Both the position numbers and the translations under genes were made by a program. Shown in pieces: positions 33,539 to 44,653 of a stretch of DNA of 64,000 bases. Within the stretch, counting starts at the first letter, position 1, and every line of letters begins with the position of its first letter. The notes beneath the pieces were generated by a model, which saw only the letters and a program-made list of their open reading frames with translations, was not told the origin of the DNA and made no database searches. This DNA comes from Globodera rostochiensis (lineage: Eukaryota; Nematoda; Chromadorea; Rhabditida; Heteroderidae), in the NCBI GenBank assembly GCA_018350325.1, contig JAEVLN010000020.1, positions 275,546 to 339,545 on the forward strand, in the 5' to 3' direction.

Positions 33539-33562
33539 CCACCATCATTTTACCGAAATTAT
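33539..33562 (+). CDS. Candidate 24-nt microexon
   Basis: It is bounded by TTGTTATTTTTCACACAG on the left and GTAAGT on the right, both near consensus. The 24 bases (CCACCATCATTTTACC...) keep frame in any phase because the length is a multiple of three. It pairs with the exon ending at 33481. Its small size makes chance a real possibility. Confidence 0.3.
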
Positions 33563-34640
33563 GTAAGTTAAACTTTTATTAAAATTAGTATTTCTGTTTA
33601 TTTTTAAAGGTGATTAATTTTAACAAATTATCACCGCTATTTATCTAAACCGAATTTTTAGGTCTCTTTATTAAAATCAATATTTACCAGCAACGCAACA
33701 TTTATTTATTTTTTTAAATTTTGTAACGGTTATATTTAATGACCACATTATTGTTTTAAAATTAAAATATTTGGTCTATATAGTGTTTGATTTTTTTTTG
33801 ATTTTCAAAATAAAAAAATTTCTTTTTGTAAATATAGCTGTTCCTGGCACTTATAAAAATTTTAAGTTTATAAATTATATCACATAAATTATTGATAACA
33901 TAATGCTTAAAATATTGAATAAGGGTCTAACCTTACTGAGAATATATTTTACAACAAAAAAGGTTAAAAATAGCACCAAAGAATAGTTAACACCAAAACA
34001 ATTAAACAACCCACTAATAAACACGTTTCGTTTATCTCAACAACTCAACAAGATGATTTGATTGATTAATCAAAAAACAAAATCGATTGAATTTTCACAA
34101 CATAAAAAAACATCGTATGAAATAAATATATAACCACTAAAAATTCTAAATTAACTCCGCTCTTATACTACTTAAGATTTATATAAACAAAATAAAACAA
34201 AAAGGTTACAAAAATAATAAGTCTAACTTGAAGAATAAATCATAATGAAACTAATGCTGTAATCAATAACTAAATCATTTAATTAGTTATCTTTCTTCTC
34301 CACGTAACATTTTATTTTGTTATCAAAAGTTAGATGACGACTTTATTATAAACATAAATGGATCGTATCTAGCAATACTTAAAAATGTACTACTGAAAAC
34401 TTACAATAAAAATGTGCATATTAAACTAAATGTGCTTATTAATACTAAAAAGTTTTAATATAATTAATATTTACAAGTTTTTTAATTTCAAATAACAACT
34501 TCTGAACTGAATACTAAAAATCAAAAATTATGATAATTCTTTTATTAATATATATCTTTTTATAAATTAAAAAACATGTAAAATTTATATTTATAAAATT
34601 ATACTAACAAATAACGGCAGAAAAAAATTGATTACAATAG
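33563..34640. other. AT-rich stretch with an inverted repeat copy
   Basis: Holds the repeat at 33961-34022 (inverted partner of 25257-25320). The plus strand becomes A-rich at ~33.85 kb. TACTAAC at 34602 precedes two possible acceptors (34620 and 34640). Confidence 0.5.
33961..34022 (-). repeat. Inverted copy of the 25257-25320 repeat
   Basis: AGGTTAAAAATAGCACCAAA and CCCACTAATAAACAC are the reverse complement of the copy at 25.26 kb. Confidence 0.75.
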
Positions 34641-34739
34641 AATGTAGTAAAAACAATCATGCTGCCACCAATCCATTATTCCTATATTAGTCCAGTTCCA
34701 TTCGACACTGCGGTACACTTCGAGAAGACAATTAAATAA
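34641..34739 (+). CDS. Candidate terminal exon, 32 codons
   Basis: TACTAAC at 34602 and GATTACAATAG ending at 34640 lead into N-V-V-K-T-I-M-L-P-P-I-H-Y-S-Y-I-S-P-V-P then F-D-T-A-V-H-F-E-K-T-I-K and TAA at 34737, which overlaps an AATAAA poly(A) signal at 34735. An ATG is at residue 7. The proline/aromatic-rich peptide is unlike AT-driven background. An alternative frame from an acceptor at 34620 is also open for 22 codons. Confidence 0.36.
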   Translation, partial: NVVKTIMLPPIHYSYISPVPFDTAVHFEKTIK

Positions 34740-36031
34740 AAGTAAAAAAGGTTCAACGTCAAATTAAGAAAAATAGATTAAAAAACAATTTAAAGATAAA
34801 TATTCAACTAAATATTAAATAATACAAAACAAATAATTCATTTAACAAACTATTTAACCATTTTTTTAAATTTGAAATTTGTACAAATATAAATTTAAGC
34901 GTTTTCCATCCAAGCTGTGGTATCTATTCGCATTTTCCGTTTGAATAGAGTTAATTTAAATGTCTGTTTGTTTGTTTGTTTTTTTACACAAAAATTTATT
35001 AGAATATTATATCGTTGAGGTTCACTTAAATTCAACAAAATTACAAGTTTATTTTAAGATTTAACGTTTTAATTTTAAAAAACAGAAATGTAAGCAGTAC
35101 CACTATTATAAAAAATAAAAATTATATTACCTAACTACTAATAACTGTTATGATATGTAATAAAGTAATAAAAATATAAAATAGCGATTTCCATCTATAT
35201 GTTTAGAAAGTTAACAAATAAAATTAATTTAAAAAATAAATTAATTATTTTCTAAGTAAAAAAAGGCCAATGTGCTGCGACGTTACAGCTTTTGCTGCAG
35301 AAACACATTAAATTATGCAAACACAAATAAAAAAATATTATTAATCCAAATATAACAATAAAGTTTGAAAAGGTAAAAATGAATTGAAAGTTTGTTTTGT
35401 TAAAACAATTAAAATTTTTATCAATATGCCCCCCCATATGCTTTTTAAAATTTGAGCCGGTTCAAAACTGAGTTTCCAATTAAATAAATTTGAATATAAA
35501 ATTGAATAAACGTTATATATAAATAAATAAATAAAACTAAATAAAAACCAAAAGGATTATGCAAAATTATTATTAAAAAAATCAAACACATTCTCAAAAA
35601 AAGGGACTAACAAAAAATATGTTAAAAGTTAAAATAAAATTTCCGACATTATAATCAGCAATATACTATTTAAATCTAATACCTAAAAATTAAAAAAAAA
35701 TATGAATATATGTAAGCAATTAAAAATTTATAATTGCTAATTATACAAATGGGCGGAATGGAAAAAGGTTGGACAATTATCAATAAAAAATTAACTATTT
35801 AGTTAGTAATACAATTGACAAAAAGATTAAAGCAATATTATTTAATCATTCAATTTAAAACTTAAAAAAAATAAAATAGTTAATATCATTAGATAAAATG
35901 CTTATTAATTAATAAAAGCTCATTTATACATTTTCAAAGCGATAATATCATATGTGTAAAAATTTTTTACTTTATTTAATATAGGAAAACTTCAAAATTA
36001 ACTTAAAAATCGCTACAATTTAACTTTCTAG
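34740..36031. other. A-rich stretch with weak islets
   Basis: 34,905-34,950 is open on both strands; 35,265-35,300 read on the minus strand follows TGTTTCTGCAG and encodes K-S-C-N-V-A-A-H-W-P before a stop. (GTTT)n occurs at ~34,963-34,983. No firm gene. Confidence 0.35.
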
Positions 36032-36103
36032 ATCTGGCTGGGTGTCATCATCGATTCCGTTTTAATGCAAAAAGTCGTTGTGTTTATTAAATTAAAAATC
36101 TAA
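36032..36103 (+). CDS. Candidate terminal exon, 23 codons
   Basis: ACAATTTAACTTTCTAG ends at 36031. The frame then reads I-W-L-G-V-I-I-D-S-V-L-M-Q-K-V-V-V-F-I-K and stops at TAA 36101. It is hydrophobic with one acidic residue and could be part of a membrane segment. A second frame is open for 18 codons, so the reading is provisional. Confidence 0.27.
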   Translation: MWLGVIIDSVLMQKVVVFIKLKI

Positions 36104-36759
36104 TCAATTATTATAAAAATAAAAGTTCGCTTAAAGGAACAAGTAAAATTGATTTGGAACAATTAAATAAAATAACCATATAGGCTTATAGAGAATTACA
36201 AGTTAAGTCGAAATATCGTCAGCATCATTATTCGATATTCGTTATGCAATTCATATTTAGAGTTTGGCATTGAAATAAAAATGAATGTTTTTAATTAAAA
36301 ATAAAAAATATCATTAATTCATCATACATTGCTGATGTAAACGATATTATAATTCAGTAAAACTAAATTAAATAAACTGAGTTATGTAGAAGAAATGACT
36401 AATAATCTTCAATAAAAATTTAAAAAATCTCCAGTGTCGATAACGATCTTACCTTTTAAAGTAACAATTAACAAATATATTTCAATGAAAATTACAGACT
36501 CGCGCTTGATTAAACACGGCAATAAAAATCATACAAAAATGAGTTTAAATACCCATTTTACAATTAAATATAAAGTAGAATTTAAACCGAATTAATGATA
36601 AATTATTAATTAAACTACAGTTAATTCGTCATCGCAATTCTTCTGATAAACAAAGCGAAGATAATAAATTTCCATAAATTATATAAATAATATAACTTTT
36701 GGAGGTGATTACTACAGTGAACGCAAATTGCGTATTTATTTATTTAATTTTAATTTTAG

Positions 36760-36963
36760 GATCTGCATAAGATCGCGCCGCATCAATGTGTCGTTAAAAT
36801 GTATGAAACAAAGCGGAAGAAGCTGTCATTTGACGGGGCAAGAAAGCAGATTGTGCTGAAACGAGAATGTTTTGAGACGGAGCAATCAAACGGCAACAAC
36901 AATACTCCAAATAGCTTTAAAAAATATAAAAATATTACCGGTAACCAAAAAAGTTGTATTTGA
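36760..36963 (+). CDS. Best plus-strand exon candidate, 67 codons
   Basis: TTTAATTTTAATTTTAG ends at 36759 and the frame is open for exactly 68 codons to TGA at 36961. It starts D-L-H-K-I-A-P-H-Q-C-V-V-K-M-Y-E-T-K-R-K and continues L-S-F-D-G-A-R-K-Q-I-V-L-K-R-E-C-F-E-T-E. The end is asparagine-rich (S-N-G-N-N-N-T-P-N-S). The peptide is hydrophilic and mixed in charge, consistent with a soluble or cytoplasmic C-terminus. The in-frame codon before the acceptor is TAG, so splicing, or an ATG start at 36799, is needed. GTAACC near 36942 could be a donor. The family is not recognised. Confidence 0.5.
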   Translation, partial: DLHKIAPHQCVVKMYETKRKKLSFDGARKQIVLKRECFETEQSNGNNNTPNSFKKYKNITGNQKSCI

Positions 36964-37376
36964 TTAATGGCAACAATAATTAAGAAAAGCAAAAATAAAT
37001 AGAATTATTACAGCAGTAATTTGTTAATAAACTGAAATAAGAAATAAATTTAAATGAGAAGAAAACCTATTTAAACAAAATCCATTAAAACTAAAAATAA
37101 CTTAAAATGTAACAAACAAAATTATAGATAAAATCTTATTGAACTATAAAGAAACTATCTTAATAATAAAAAATCTATTCGCACATTTTTTTTTGTACTA
37201 GAAGGTTAGAGCCTTGATATCCAATAAAATATGCTTAAATAAAAGAAGGAGTGCTGAAACTCTACAAATTACAAATCAATTAACTTCCCTCGGGTTTTTA
37301 CATTAATCGAAAATACTATATAAATATTAGAGGATATGGTTGTCGCTTCGCTAAGATCATAACATAAGATAGTATT

Positions 37377-37496
37377 TTAAAAACTGATTAATGTTGCGCT
37401 GATGGGAGCACCTGTGGCTAATTGACTCATCACCGAAAAAGCAAGCAATGAAAAATAAATCCTAATATAAAAATAATGAATTAAATATAACGTCAT
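37377..37496 (-). CDS. Small hydrophobic ORF (39 aa)
   Basis: ATG at 37494-37496, TAA at 37377. The peptide is largely hydrophobic (Y-F-S-L-L-A-F-S-V-M-S-Q-L-A-T-G-A-P-I-S), with one GC islet in its second half. Without splice or promoter evidence this could be chance. Confidence 0.17.
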   Translation of the reverse strand: MTLYLIHYFYIRIYFSLLAFSVMSQLATGAPISATLISF

Positions 37497-38094
37497 TTCT
37501 TTATTAAAACATTTTAAAATCAAACTATTACATACAATCATTGTCTCATATGCAATTAATAATATTTTTCGCAGAAAGCAAAATTTAAAAAGCTAGGATC
37601 TTAAATTTATAAATTAAAAAATAATTTTTAATTAAAACATATTTACAACTATAAAATAATATTATAAATATATATATATATAGATCTTTGATTAGACAGA
37701 GTCTCATAAATAATAATCTCTTTCATACTTTTGTATAACCAAAACAAGCGTAAAAAATCCGTAGATATTGATAGAAAAGGGCATGAGACTAAAAGCACAA
37801 AGCATTATGTTCAATAGCTAATTAAAGCGGCGAATGGAGAACATTGTAAGTGTGGTGCCCTCATATTTTAATTAAGAAAAATATTATTGAACCTTAAATT
37901 ATCTAGTTAAAAATTAAAAAAATGAATTAAATTACAATATTGCAGAGGCGATTTAGCTAAAAGTAGCAATTCAAAATGTTAAATACTAACAAACAAAATT
38001 TTAAAAGAACTTATTTATATTTAAATAAATAAACGGATTTAGCGCATGATTGTTTAACAAATACTAACGAAAACTTCATATGTGCTCTTTGTAG

Positions 38095-38197
38095 AAATTG
38101 TTTGAACGTACAGCGTTATTATAATTGTAGGATAAATTTTTATTTTAATTTTGAAAGTTATAATTTTTGTTTCTTCGGGTGGTTTTTGTGTTTTTAG
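38095..38197 (+). CDS. Candidate terminal exon, 33 codons, F/Y/C-rich
   Basis: TACTAAC at ~38062 and TGTGCTCTTTGTAG ending at 38094 make a good acceptor with correct branch spacing. The phase-1 frame reads N-C-L-N-V-Q-R-Y-Y-N-C-R-I-N-F-Y-F-N-F-E and stops at TAG 38195. The second half is F-rich, as T-rich DNA would give anyway, so only the splice signals are persuasive. Confidence 0.27.
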
Positions 38198-39628
38198 GTT
38201 GTTAAGGCCAATAAGTTTTGACTTGTAGTTTTAGGAGATTTTGTTATTGTTGTGTTTTTATAAGGGACATGTTTTTGTTGCCAGATAACATGTTCTGAAT
38301 TCTTGGAAATATTTATTTGAGTTTTCCTTTAAAAAATTCAAACGCCTTTCAATTATTATAGCATATTTTACGGTTTTTGTTCAGCAATTTTATAAAGAAA
38401 AAAATGCTTACTAATATACCAAGTGATGGATGGGAAAAAATTCGCTATGCGAATAGAGGAGCATTTGGTCATTGCCTAATTCTAAATTTTGCCCTTCTTT
38501 AGGGACAAGTGTTATATTTTTCATTTTGTTTTATCATCAATATGTGGGTTTGGAAAATGTTTGAAAATTTGTAATAATTTTTAATATAGGCATTTCTTCA
38601 CCTAATTATTAATTTGGATTTGGAGCAATATTTTTCATACATTCAAATAGGCAACTATTTAAAGATAAGGAAAACAAATCAAGATTTATGACAAAACCAA
38701 ATATTGAGAAAAAAAATTTAATAAGTTTAATTTATATTACTTAATAAATGCGCTAATTAAATTTATGTGTCTTATTCCGTAAAGAAACAAAAAGCAAATA
38801 ATATCTTTATTTCATCATAACCCAGCTAAACGTTGATAAAACCAATATTTAAAATATGTCAATTTGACAAGTAATTTTGTTATCGGCTAACACAATGAAG
38901 CGTATAAAATGCAATATAATTATAGGAATTAAAACCCATTTAAATAGAAAACAATATATTTTCTATAAAAAGACAAAATAGGCAAAGCATAAAATATTTT
39001 TATAACTAAAAACCCATTGGCGAAGACTTTCAATTTTAGTTGATTCGTTTATGCATTTCTAATTGTATTTGTAATATGCCAGTTTTTAATTGAATATTTT
39101 AATTAAGTTTCCAAACATTTAATATTAATATTGCATACATTTATTTTGTAAATTATCAAATTAATTTTATGTTTTTGATTGTTATTCTGTAATCCAATTT
39201 ATTCCTTCGAAGAAAAATTTTCTTAAATAAATTTTTAAAATAATTGTGGGATTTTGCTTTTATTAAATCTGCGTGTGAATAACAATATTTAATTAAATAG
39301 CAAAATTTAATTACTTGGTGAATTTAAGTTAAAAACCATGCATTTATTCATAGTTTTAAAAAAGGTTATTTAAATATCGTCTATTAATGAACGCATGTGA
39401 TTTACAAAATAATATACATTCTTTCCAACCATATTTGCAGAATACCATCTCACAAAAACATTTTTGTTTGAGTAACATTTTAAGCAATATTTGGTTATGC
39501 TTTGATGATTTATAATTTTTGCAGATAATATTGGGTTGTTTAATTTAAAAAATATATAATTTATTTTAAATACACAAATTAAAATGCAGCATTTTGGCCT
39601 TTGTGGTGGATGTTAAGACTTATTATAA
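38198..39628. other. Mixed T-/A-rich stretch, no gene seen
   Basis: T-rich to ~38.6 kb, briefly A-rich, then T-rich. An acceptor-like CATATTTGCAG at 39441 leads into AATACCATCTCACAAAAACA with no donor. Confidence 0.45.
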
Positions 39629-39695
39629 TTAAGGGCTCATGCACGTGTCAGCTGATTGCTCCAAGTTGAATTGGTCATTGACTTTTCTCGCGCGC
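39629..39695 (-). CDS. Candidate minus-strand terminal exon, 21 codons
   Basis: On the minus strand TACTAA, about 35 nt before TTTTCATCCTCCTTTTAAG, gives a near-ideal branch and acceptor. The exon reads R-A-R-K-V-N-D-Q-F-N-L-E-Q-S-A-D-T-C-M-S and P, stop TAA 39629. The reading through the acceptor adds I-F-I-L-L-L, giving a membrane segment plus cytoplasmic tail. An ATG-led plus-strand ORF of 30 codons (39639-39731) overlaps; the splice signals favour minus. Confidence 0.36.
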
Positions 39696-40142
39696 CTTAA
39701 AAGGAGGATGAAAATACCATGCACTTTTTAGTATTGGCAAGTTGGATTATTTTTTAAAGCAAAATTTTTTAAAATTTGAATTTTCCTCATGCGTGATTGT
39801 GGTTTTTTAAGAAATTCCAGACAGGTATGCTGCCAAAAATTAAAATTATTTTAATTGATTTAAGAAACATTTAAAACTTTAATTCATTTAATTTTTAAGT
39901 ATTTTTTTTATGCTTAAAATATAATACAAATTTATGTCAAAATTATATTAAATCAAACAAAAAGTTGGTTCAATCTTAAATCTTCCCAAATAAATTGTAA
40001 ATTAAAATTTATTTTTGCAAATTTCTAGCTGATTTCCTTTCTATGAAGGTTATTTCTGATTTGTTTATTAGATATCTTTTATTATCTTTATATTAAATAA
40101 TTTAACTTTGACTTTGAGTTAAATTGATTACAAGACAACATT

Positions 40143-40395
40143 TTTTATGCCAGCAACTTTTTGTAAGCACGTTTTGCCGTTTTTTAAAAATTAATTGAAA
40201 CTTTACTGAAAGCAGAATAAAATTGTCACATTTTTTTGGTTCTCACTATTAATTAAATCAAATTTTTTTAATAAAATCCGTATATTATGCATTTATACCC
40301 GTAGATTACATTGTATTCCATTTTATTTACTGATTTTATTAGTTGAATATTTAATCTTTTATTATATAATCTTTTTATATATTTTTGTATTATTT
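40143..40395 (+). repeat. ~250-bp dispersed repeat, inverted partner 59165-59408
   Basis: GATTACATTGTATTCCATTT and GGTTCTCACTATTAATTAAA here match the reverse complement at 59.2-59.4 kb, where AATGGAATACAATGTAATC is seen. Divergence is moderate with small indels. No terminal repeats or coding frame were seen. Confidence 0.75.
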
Positions 40396-41098
40396 TAAAT
40401 TTTGATCCGTTCTTTGAATATAAGATTGCAAAAACGTAATTAATAATCGCATTAATTTTACATATAATATGAGCGTCCAAAATGATATTTAAATTATTTT
40501 GAATTGATTGCATGAAATTGATATGAAAATTAAAGTTTTGAAATTATATAAAAAGAAATAAACCTATGAACTAATTTTTTTAAAATAAACAATCGAAAAA
40601 TAAAGATATAACAAACAAAATAGATCAAATCAAATAAAAGTTCATAAAATAAGTACATATTAAAATTCTTTTGTTGAGTTTTATGCATTCAAAATATTTT
40701 TAAAATAAAGATTTCAATATAACTTCTCATTTTGAGGGTCTAAATAGAACTTGGTAACATAATCTCTTCCCTTTTATTTGGATAAATAAACGACCGCCTA
40801 TTCATAATATTTATCTGAGTACAAGGTTTTTTTTGAACAAATGTTGATGGCATTTCACAGTGTTTTTTTGTAGTTTTATTTCTTTATTTGGTTTTTAATG
40901 TATTTTATTTATTTATTATGATTTTTAAAGGTTAAAGTTAGCATTTTTTTACTCGAAAATATCACATTGAACGTAATCTGTTGGTGAGTTTGCTCGTTTT
41001 AATGTTAAATCATTTGTTTTTATTATTGATCATTTATTTTTTAATTTGCTAATCATTTAGTTTTGCATAGCTTTTTTAAAAATCCATTTTGATTGAAT

Positions 41099-41218
41099 CT
41101 ATGCCATTTTCAAGAAATTTCTACACTTAGAAGGAACTTTAGAAGAGCAGTTCTGATGCCTTCGTGTCCGATTAACGGTTTTGGATAAAGGTATAACTTT
41201 TTGTTTTATGTCTTCAAT
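41099..41218 (-). CDS. Coding-like minus-strand islet, 39 codons
   Basis: Open from after TAA (minus) to TAG 41099: I-E-D-I-K-Q-K-V-I-P-L-S-K-T-V-N-R-T-R-R then H-Q-N-C-S-S-K-V-P-S-K-C-R-N-F. Basic, hydrophilic, two cysteines. On the plus strand the same bases carry a fair acceptor and an AAAG/GTATAA donor, but that frame ends in a stop just before the donor. The minus reading is preferred but unproven. Confidence 0.27.
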   Translation of the reverse strand: MEDIKQKVIPLSKTVNRTRRHQNCSSKVPSKCRNFLKMA

Positions 41219-41475
41219 TTATTACTTAATAAATTACCTAATTTTATTAAGAAAACTTGTCCAATTTCGATAATTAAAATGGTGAAAAAAGTAATTCTTT
41301 ATGTAAATCTTAGAAGTTTTGAATCGGTTAAAATTTTGAAAATAATTTGCTACTAACTTTCTTCAAAAAATTGAGAAATTCCTAAATTACCTTCAATTTT
41401 AAAAATCTTAAATACATATTTAAAGAAAAAAAATTGTTTTTTTCTGCCATGAAGTTAATTAAAAGACACAAAAAA

Positions 41476-41603
41476 CTATATAAGTCGGGGTTTGAACCCC
41501 AGGCATCACTCACCAGGGCATTCAATAAAAAGAAATTTTGACTCGAGGACTCGAACCTCAGACAATAAGGGCTTTCGGTTCACAGTTTAACCACTAAGCC
41601 ACG
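41476..41603 (-). ncRNA. tRNA-derived SINE-like sequence with two B-boxes
   Basis: On the minus strand CGTGGCTTAGTGGTTAAACT (A-box) is followed by TGAGGTTCGAGTCCTC (a perfect B-box with its T-stem) and, about 60 nt later, by a second T-arm, TGGGGTTCAAACCCCGA. The head is tRNA-like while the body is a partial second tRNA 3' half, so it is either a dimeric tRNA-SINE or two decayed tRNA pseudogenes. It directly adjoins the hAT element at 41.64 kb. Confidence 0.6.
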
Positions 41604-41639
41604 TGAAAAATTCAAATCCAATTTTTTCATTCGGTACTT

Positions 41640-41852
41640 TTTTCGGTACTCAAATTTTGTTCGGTCGGTAACTTCGGTACTCAGATTTTTTCGGTCGGTA
41701 CTTTTCGGTAAAGTACCGAAAAAGTACCGGTACCGAAAAGTACCGAAAAAATCCCAAAAGGTTCGGTCGGTACTTTTCGGTAAAGTACCGAAGCCTAGTA
41801 CCGAAAAGTACCGAAAAAGCGTTGGTACTTTCCCGTACCGACCGAACACTAG
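41640..41852. mobile_element. hAT-type MITE of the GGTCGGTACTTTTCGG family
   Basis: The interior repeats GGTCGGTACTTTTCGGTAAA and its complement several times; the right end reads GTACCGACCGAACACTAGT. It is a longer relative of the 85-bp MITE at 11,436. The left boundary is unclear because it grades into the SINE-like sequence, and no clear target duplication was found. Confidence 0.7.
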
Positions 41853-42598
41853 TAATTAGTCTCATGGAAAATGTTGGCTTCAGAATAGCAGTGGCGGTTT
41901 CTCAAGTCTAGAAGCGTCGTGCACAAAATATAAAATAAGTAATTCCCTTATTTTAATTACGGTGCAAAAATGTCAGACGAGGCGCATTAGCAAAAATAAC
42001 CAAAAAATTCAAGTAAATTTAGAAAATCACTTTAAAGAAATTAAATTTAATGGCAAATATTATTGAATTTATTATTTCGTTAATTATAATCACTTTGTGG
42101 ATTCGTTTCCAATTTTTGATATTTAATTAAGGTTGAATATAATAGTTAAATGTTTTTTTTCGGCGACCATAAAATATAATGGATATCAAATTACTCTTCT
42201 TTTTATTTTATTAGTAGTTGAAAACACTTTATTTTTTTAAATTATATATTTATTTTTGTGTGATAATTCTACTTTTAAAGCTAGCAAGTGCATACACATA
42301 TTTATTTTAATATTTACGACACACCTGTTAATACAATCGATTAATTAAACATTTGTTGTTTTGCAATTTTATTAGATATCGTTTTAAAGAACCAATTGTT
42401 TATTTAAATTTAAGGTGAAAAGTTAAATTGGTTTTTTAGAACTAATTTATTATTTTAAAATATACATCCAAATTAGTATGTTTTTTTAGTTATTTAAATA
42501 ATAGAGTTGTTATTTTGTTTTATAAATTAATTTTTTTAATATTTTTTTTCTTAGTTTGAGTTAAACCTTTTTATTTGAAGCTAAATTTACTCTATCAG
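41853..42598. other. T-rich stretch, no gene seen
   Basis: A short GC patch at 41,880-41,925 (CAGTGGCGGTTTCTCAAGTC) has no open frame worth calling. Confidence 0.45.
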
Positions 42599-42689
42599 CA
42601 TGTATAAAAGTGTTGAAAATCCGTCTGACGAACTTTACGGTCGCCCCTGCAGAAGTAGACATAACCCTTGTGGACATAGTTTATTCTGA
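42599..42689 (+). CDS. Candidate exon with ATG, Cys/His-containing 29-aa ORF
   Basis: GCTAAATTTACTCTATCAG ends at 42598 and an ATG follows at 42600. The ORF reads M-Y-K-S-V-E-N-P-S-D-E-L-Y-G-R-P-C-R-S-R and H-N-P-C-G-H-S-L-F, stop TGA 42687. The C-x(3)-H-x(2)-C-x-H spacing is suggestive of metal binding but matches no known finger. It sits in strongly AT-rich DNA. Either a spliced first/last exon or a short trans-splice-type gene. Confidence 0.36.
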
Positions 42690-43126
42690 ACCATCTCAGT
42701 TAAAAACAATTTTGTAATTTTAGTAATTTTAATAAATTTTTCAATTTCTAAATAATAGAATAAATGAATTTTATTTTTTGAAAAATATCCAAAATTATGC
42801 TTTTAATTACATTAAATTATTTAAATTTATTTTATAATTTAAGAAATTGGTTTATAAAATTATTGTTTTCAATAATTAATAAATAAACTTTTGTTTTTTT
42901 ATGTGTTGACGGAACAATTTAAATGTTTATTATTTAATTATTTTTTAATATTATCACCATTAATCGTCCTATATTTGTTATTATATTGTACTTTTTATTT
43001 TCAATAATTTTTAGTAAAAATTTTAAACTTCAAAATGTAAGTGTTGCTTTTATTCAGATTTGATGAATTATCATTTCTGAGCTTAAAATCATTCTTAGAT
43101 GGTACTAACTTTTGATCATGTAACAG

Positions 43127-43232
43127 CACTCCAGTTTCAATGGCTGCCAGCCATACATGTATTTTAAATAAAAAATATCAAAACCAGTTGGCTGAATTGG
43201 TTGGGTTCAAGTGCCTCCCAATCATTATTTAA
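43127..43232 (+). CDS. Candidate terminal exon, 34 codons
   Basis: TACTAAC at 43103-43109 and GATCATGTAACAG ending at 43126 form a compact branch-acceptor unit. In phase the exon reads T-P-V-S-M-A-A-S-H-T-C-I-L-N-K-K-Y-Q-N-Q then L-A-E-L-V-G-F-K-C-L-P-I-I-I and TAA at 43230. The frame stays open through both the GC-rich and AT-rich halves, which supports coding. An ATG is present at 43140. It could follow the exon at 42.6 kb, but no phase-matching donor was found there. Confidence 0.38.
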
Positions 43233-44226
43233 TATAATTCGAATTTATGTAAAATTAAGTTTTTTTGTTCCTTCGTGGTTGCTAGTTTAAACGTTGGTTT
43301 CAACATCTTGTTTAAATTCAGTAATTCCCACTTTGATTTGTAAAATGTTATCAATAATCTTTTTAGGAAATTTTAAGTCTGCTGTTTTGAAACAGTTTTA
43401 ATATGATTTTTTTTAATTATTTACACCAACGAAAACTTTAACGATGAAAAGAGCGTATAAAAATTGTAATCAAACCTTGGAAAAATAAAAATATAAATGC
43501 AAAGAAAGAAAATTTTTATAATTTAACTATTTTATCATTTAATTATTAATTCGGCCACAATTCAGAAACAATAAAAAGCAGCACGAGGCGATCACTAAAA
43601 AAATAAACAAAAATTCTAACATTAAAAATAAAGAAATGTTAATAATATTTGTCTTAATTTTTATTTGACATAAAAACAGCGTTTACCGATGAAACGCTTT
43701 GGTAAATTTGCAGCTAAAGTCATTATGTTGTAACGTCGATATTGAAATTTATTAAAGATTTCCATTTTTATTGCGTCTCTTTGCTGTTTTAATGAAAAGG
43801 GATTTTCGTTGAATTATTTTATTCGATTTTTTGTTTATATATTTCATCCATTTTAATTCTTGTAAAGCCTTTAGAATTATCTGCAATTTAAATTTAAATC
43901 ACATTTAAAATTAGTATGAAAGGCATCATGCGTTACCGCATCATGCCCTGGTTTTAATTAATTGTATTTGGTCTTAATGTATTGCTTTTATATTTAACTG
44001 TTTTAATGTTTTTTAAATAAATTGACAATAACCATTCAATTGTTTTTCTTTACATGTGCAATACTTTTTCTTATTCTTTCTAAAATAACGATTGATTTTT
44101 ATCTTTTATTATGTCCGTAACATTTATATAATTTTTTTAGTTTTAATGGATTTCATTTTAACTTTTGTTGTCTTATTTCTCATTTAAATTATTATTATAA
44201 AAAATTATATTATCTGCAATCAACAT
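43233..44226. other. AT-rich stretch, no gene seen
   Basis: A short inverted word pair GGCATCATGCG/CGCATCATGCC sits near 43922. No supported gene. Confidence 0.45.
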
Positions 44227-44290
44227 CTTTCCACATTATAAATATACAGTTTCGGTTATCTTTTCTTGCATTTCTCATGCTGATCAGATC
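44227..44290 (+). repeat. Partner of the 27698-27762 block
   Basis: CTTTCCACATTATAAATATA and CAGTTTCGGT, then TTCTTGCATTTCTCATG. See the block at 27.7 kb. Confidence 0.7.
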
Positions 44291-44653
44291 AAAGTCAAAA
44301 ATTCTATCACTAATACTTTAATTAATGATTTCTATAATTTTTTTAATCAAACTTTTTATTTAATTCATCATAAACTTCTAATTTACAAATTATTGTTAAA
44401 TCTGCTTGGAATTATTTGTCTCCTGCTCATGGTTGTTGTGTTGTGACTGTTGAGAGTAGATGAATTCGCGATTATATTGGTTTTTTATTTAATGAGGCAC
44501 GACCCGTTTCTAAAAACAAAATTGGTATTGTTTTAAAATTATGTTTGTATATAAATATCTAGAAAATACCGTTGCTCAATTTTCAGATTCATATTCAATC
44601 AATATCAATTTATTTTATTGAGATAACGCATCAACCAACTTTGATTCATTTGC

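Noticed and set aside
34621..34728. Open frame interrupted by one TAG (readthrough candidate)
   Set aside because: The overlapping frame from the acceptor at 34640 is uninterrupted and ends at a poly(A) signal.
41580..41865. Two 70-90-codon minus-strand frames rich in Y-F-T-E-K-Y-R-P
   Set aside because: They translate the repetitive GGTACTTTTCGG words of a MITE and are not genes.
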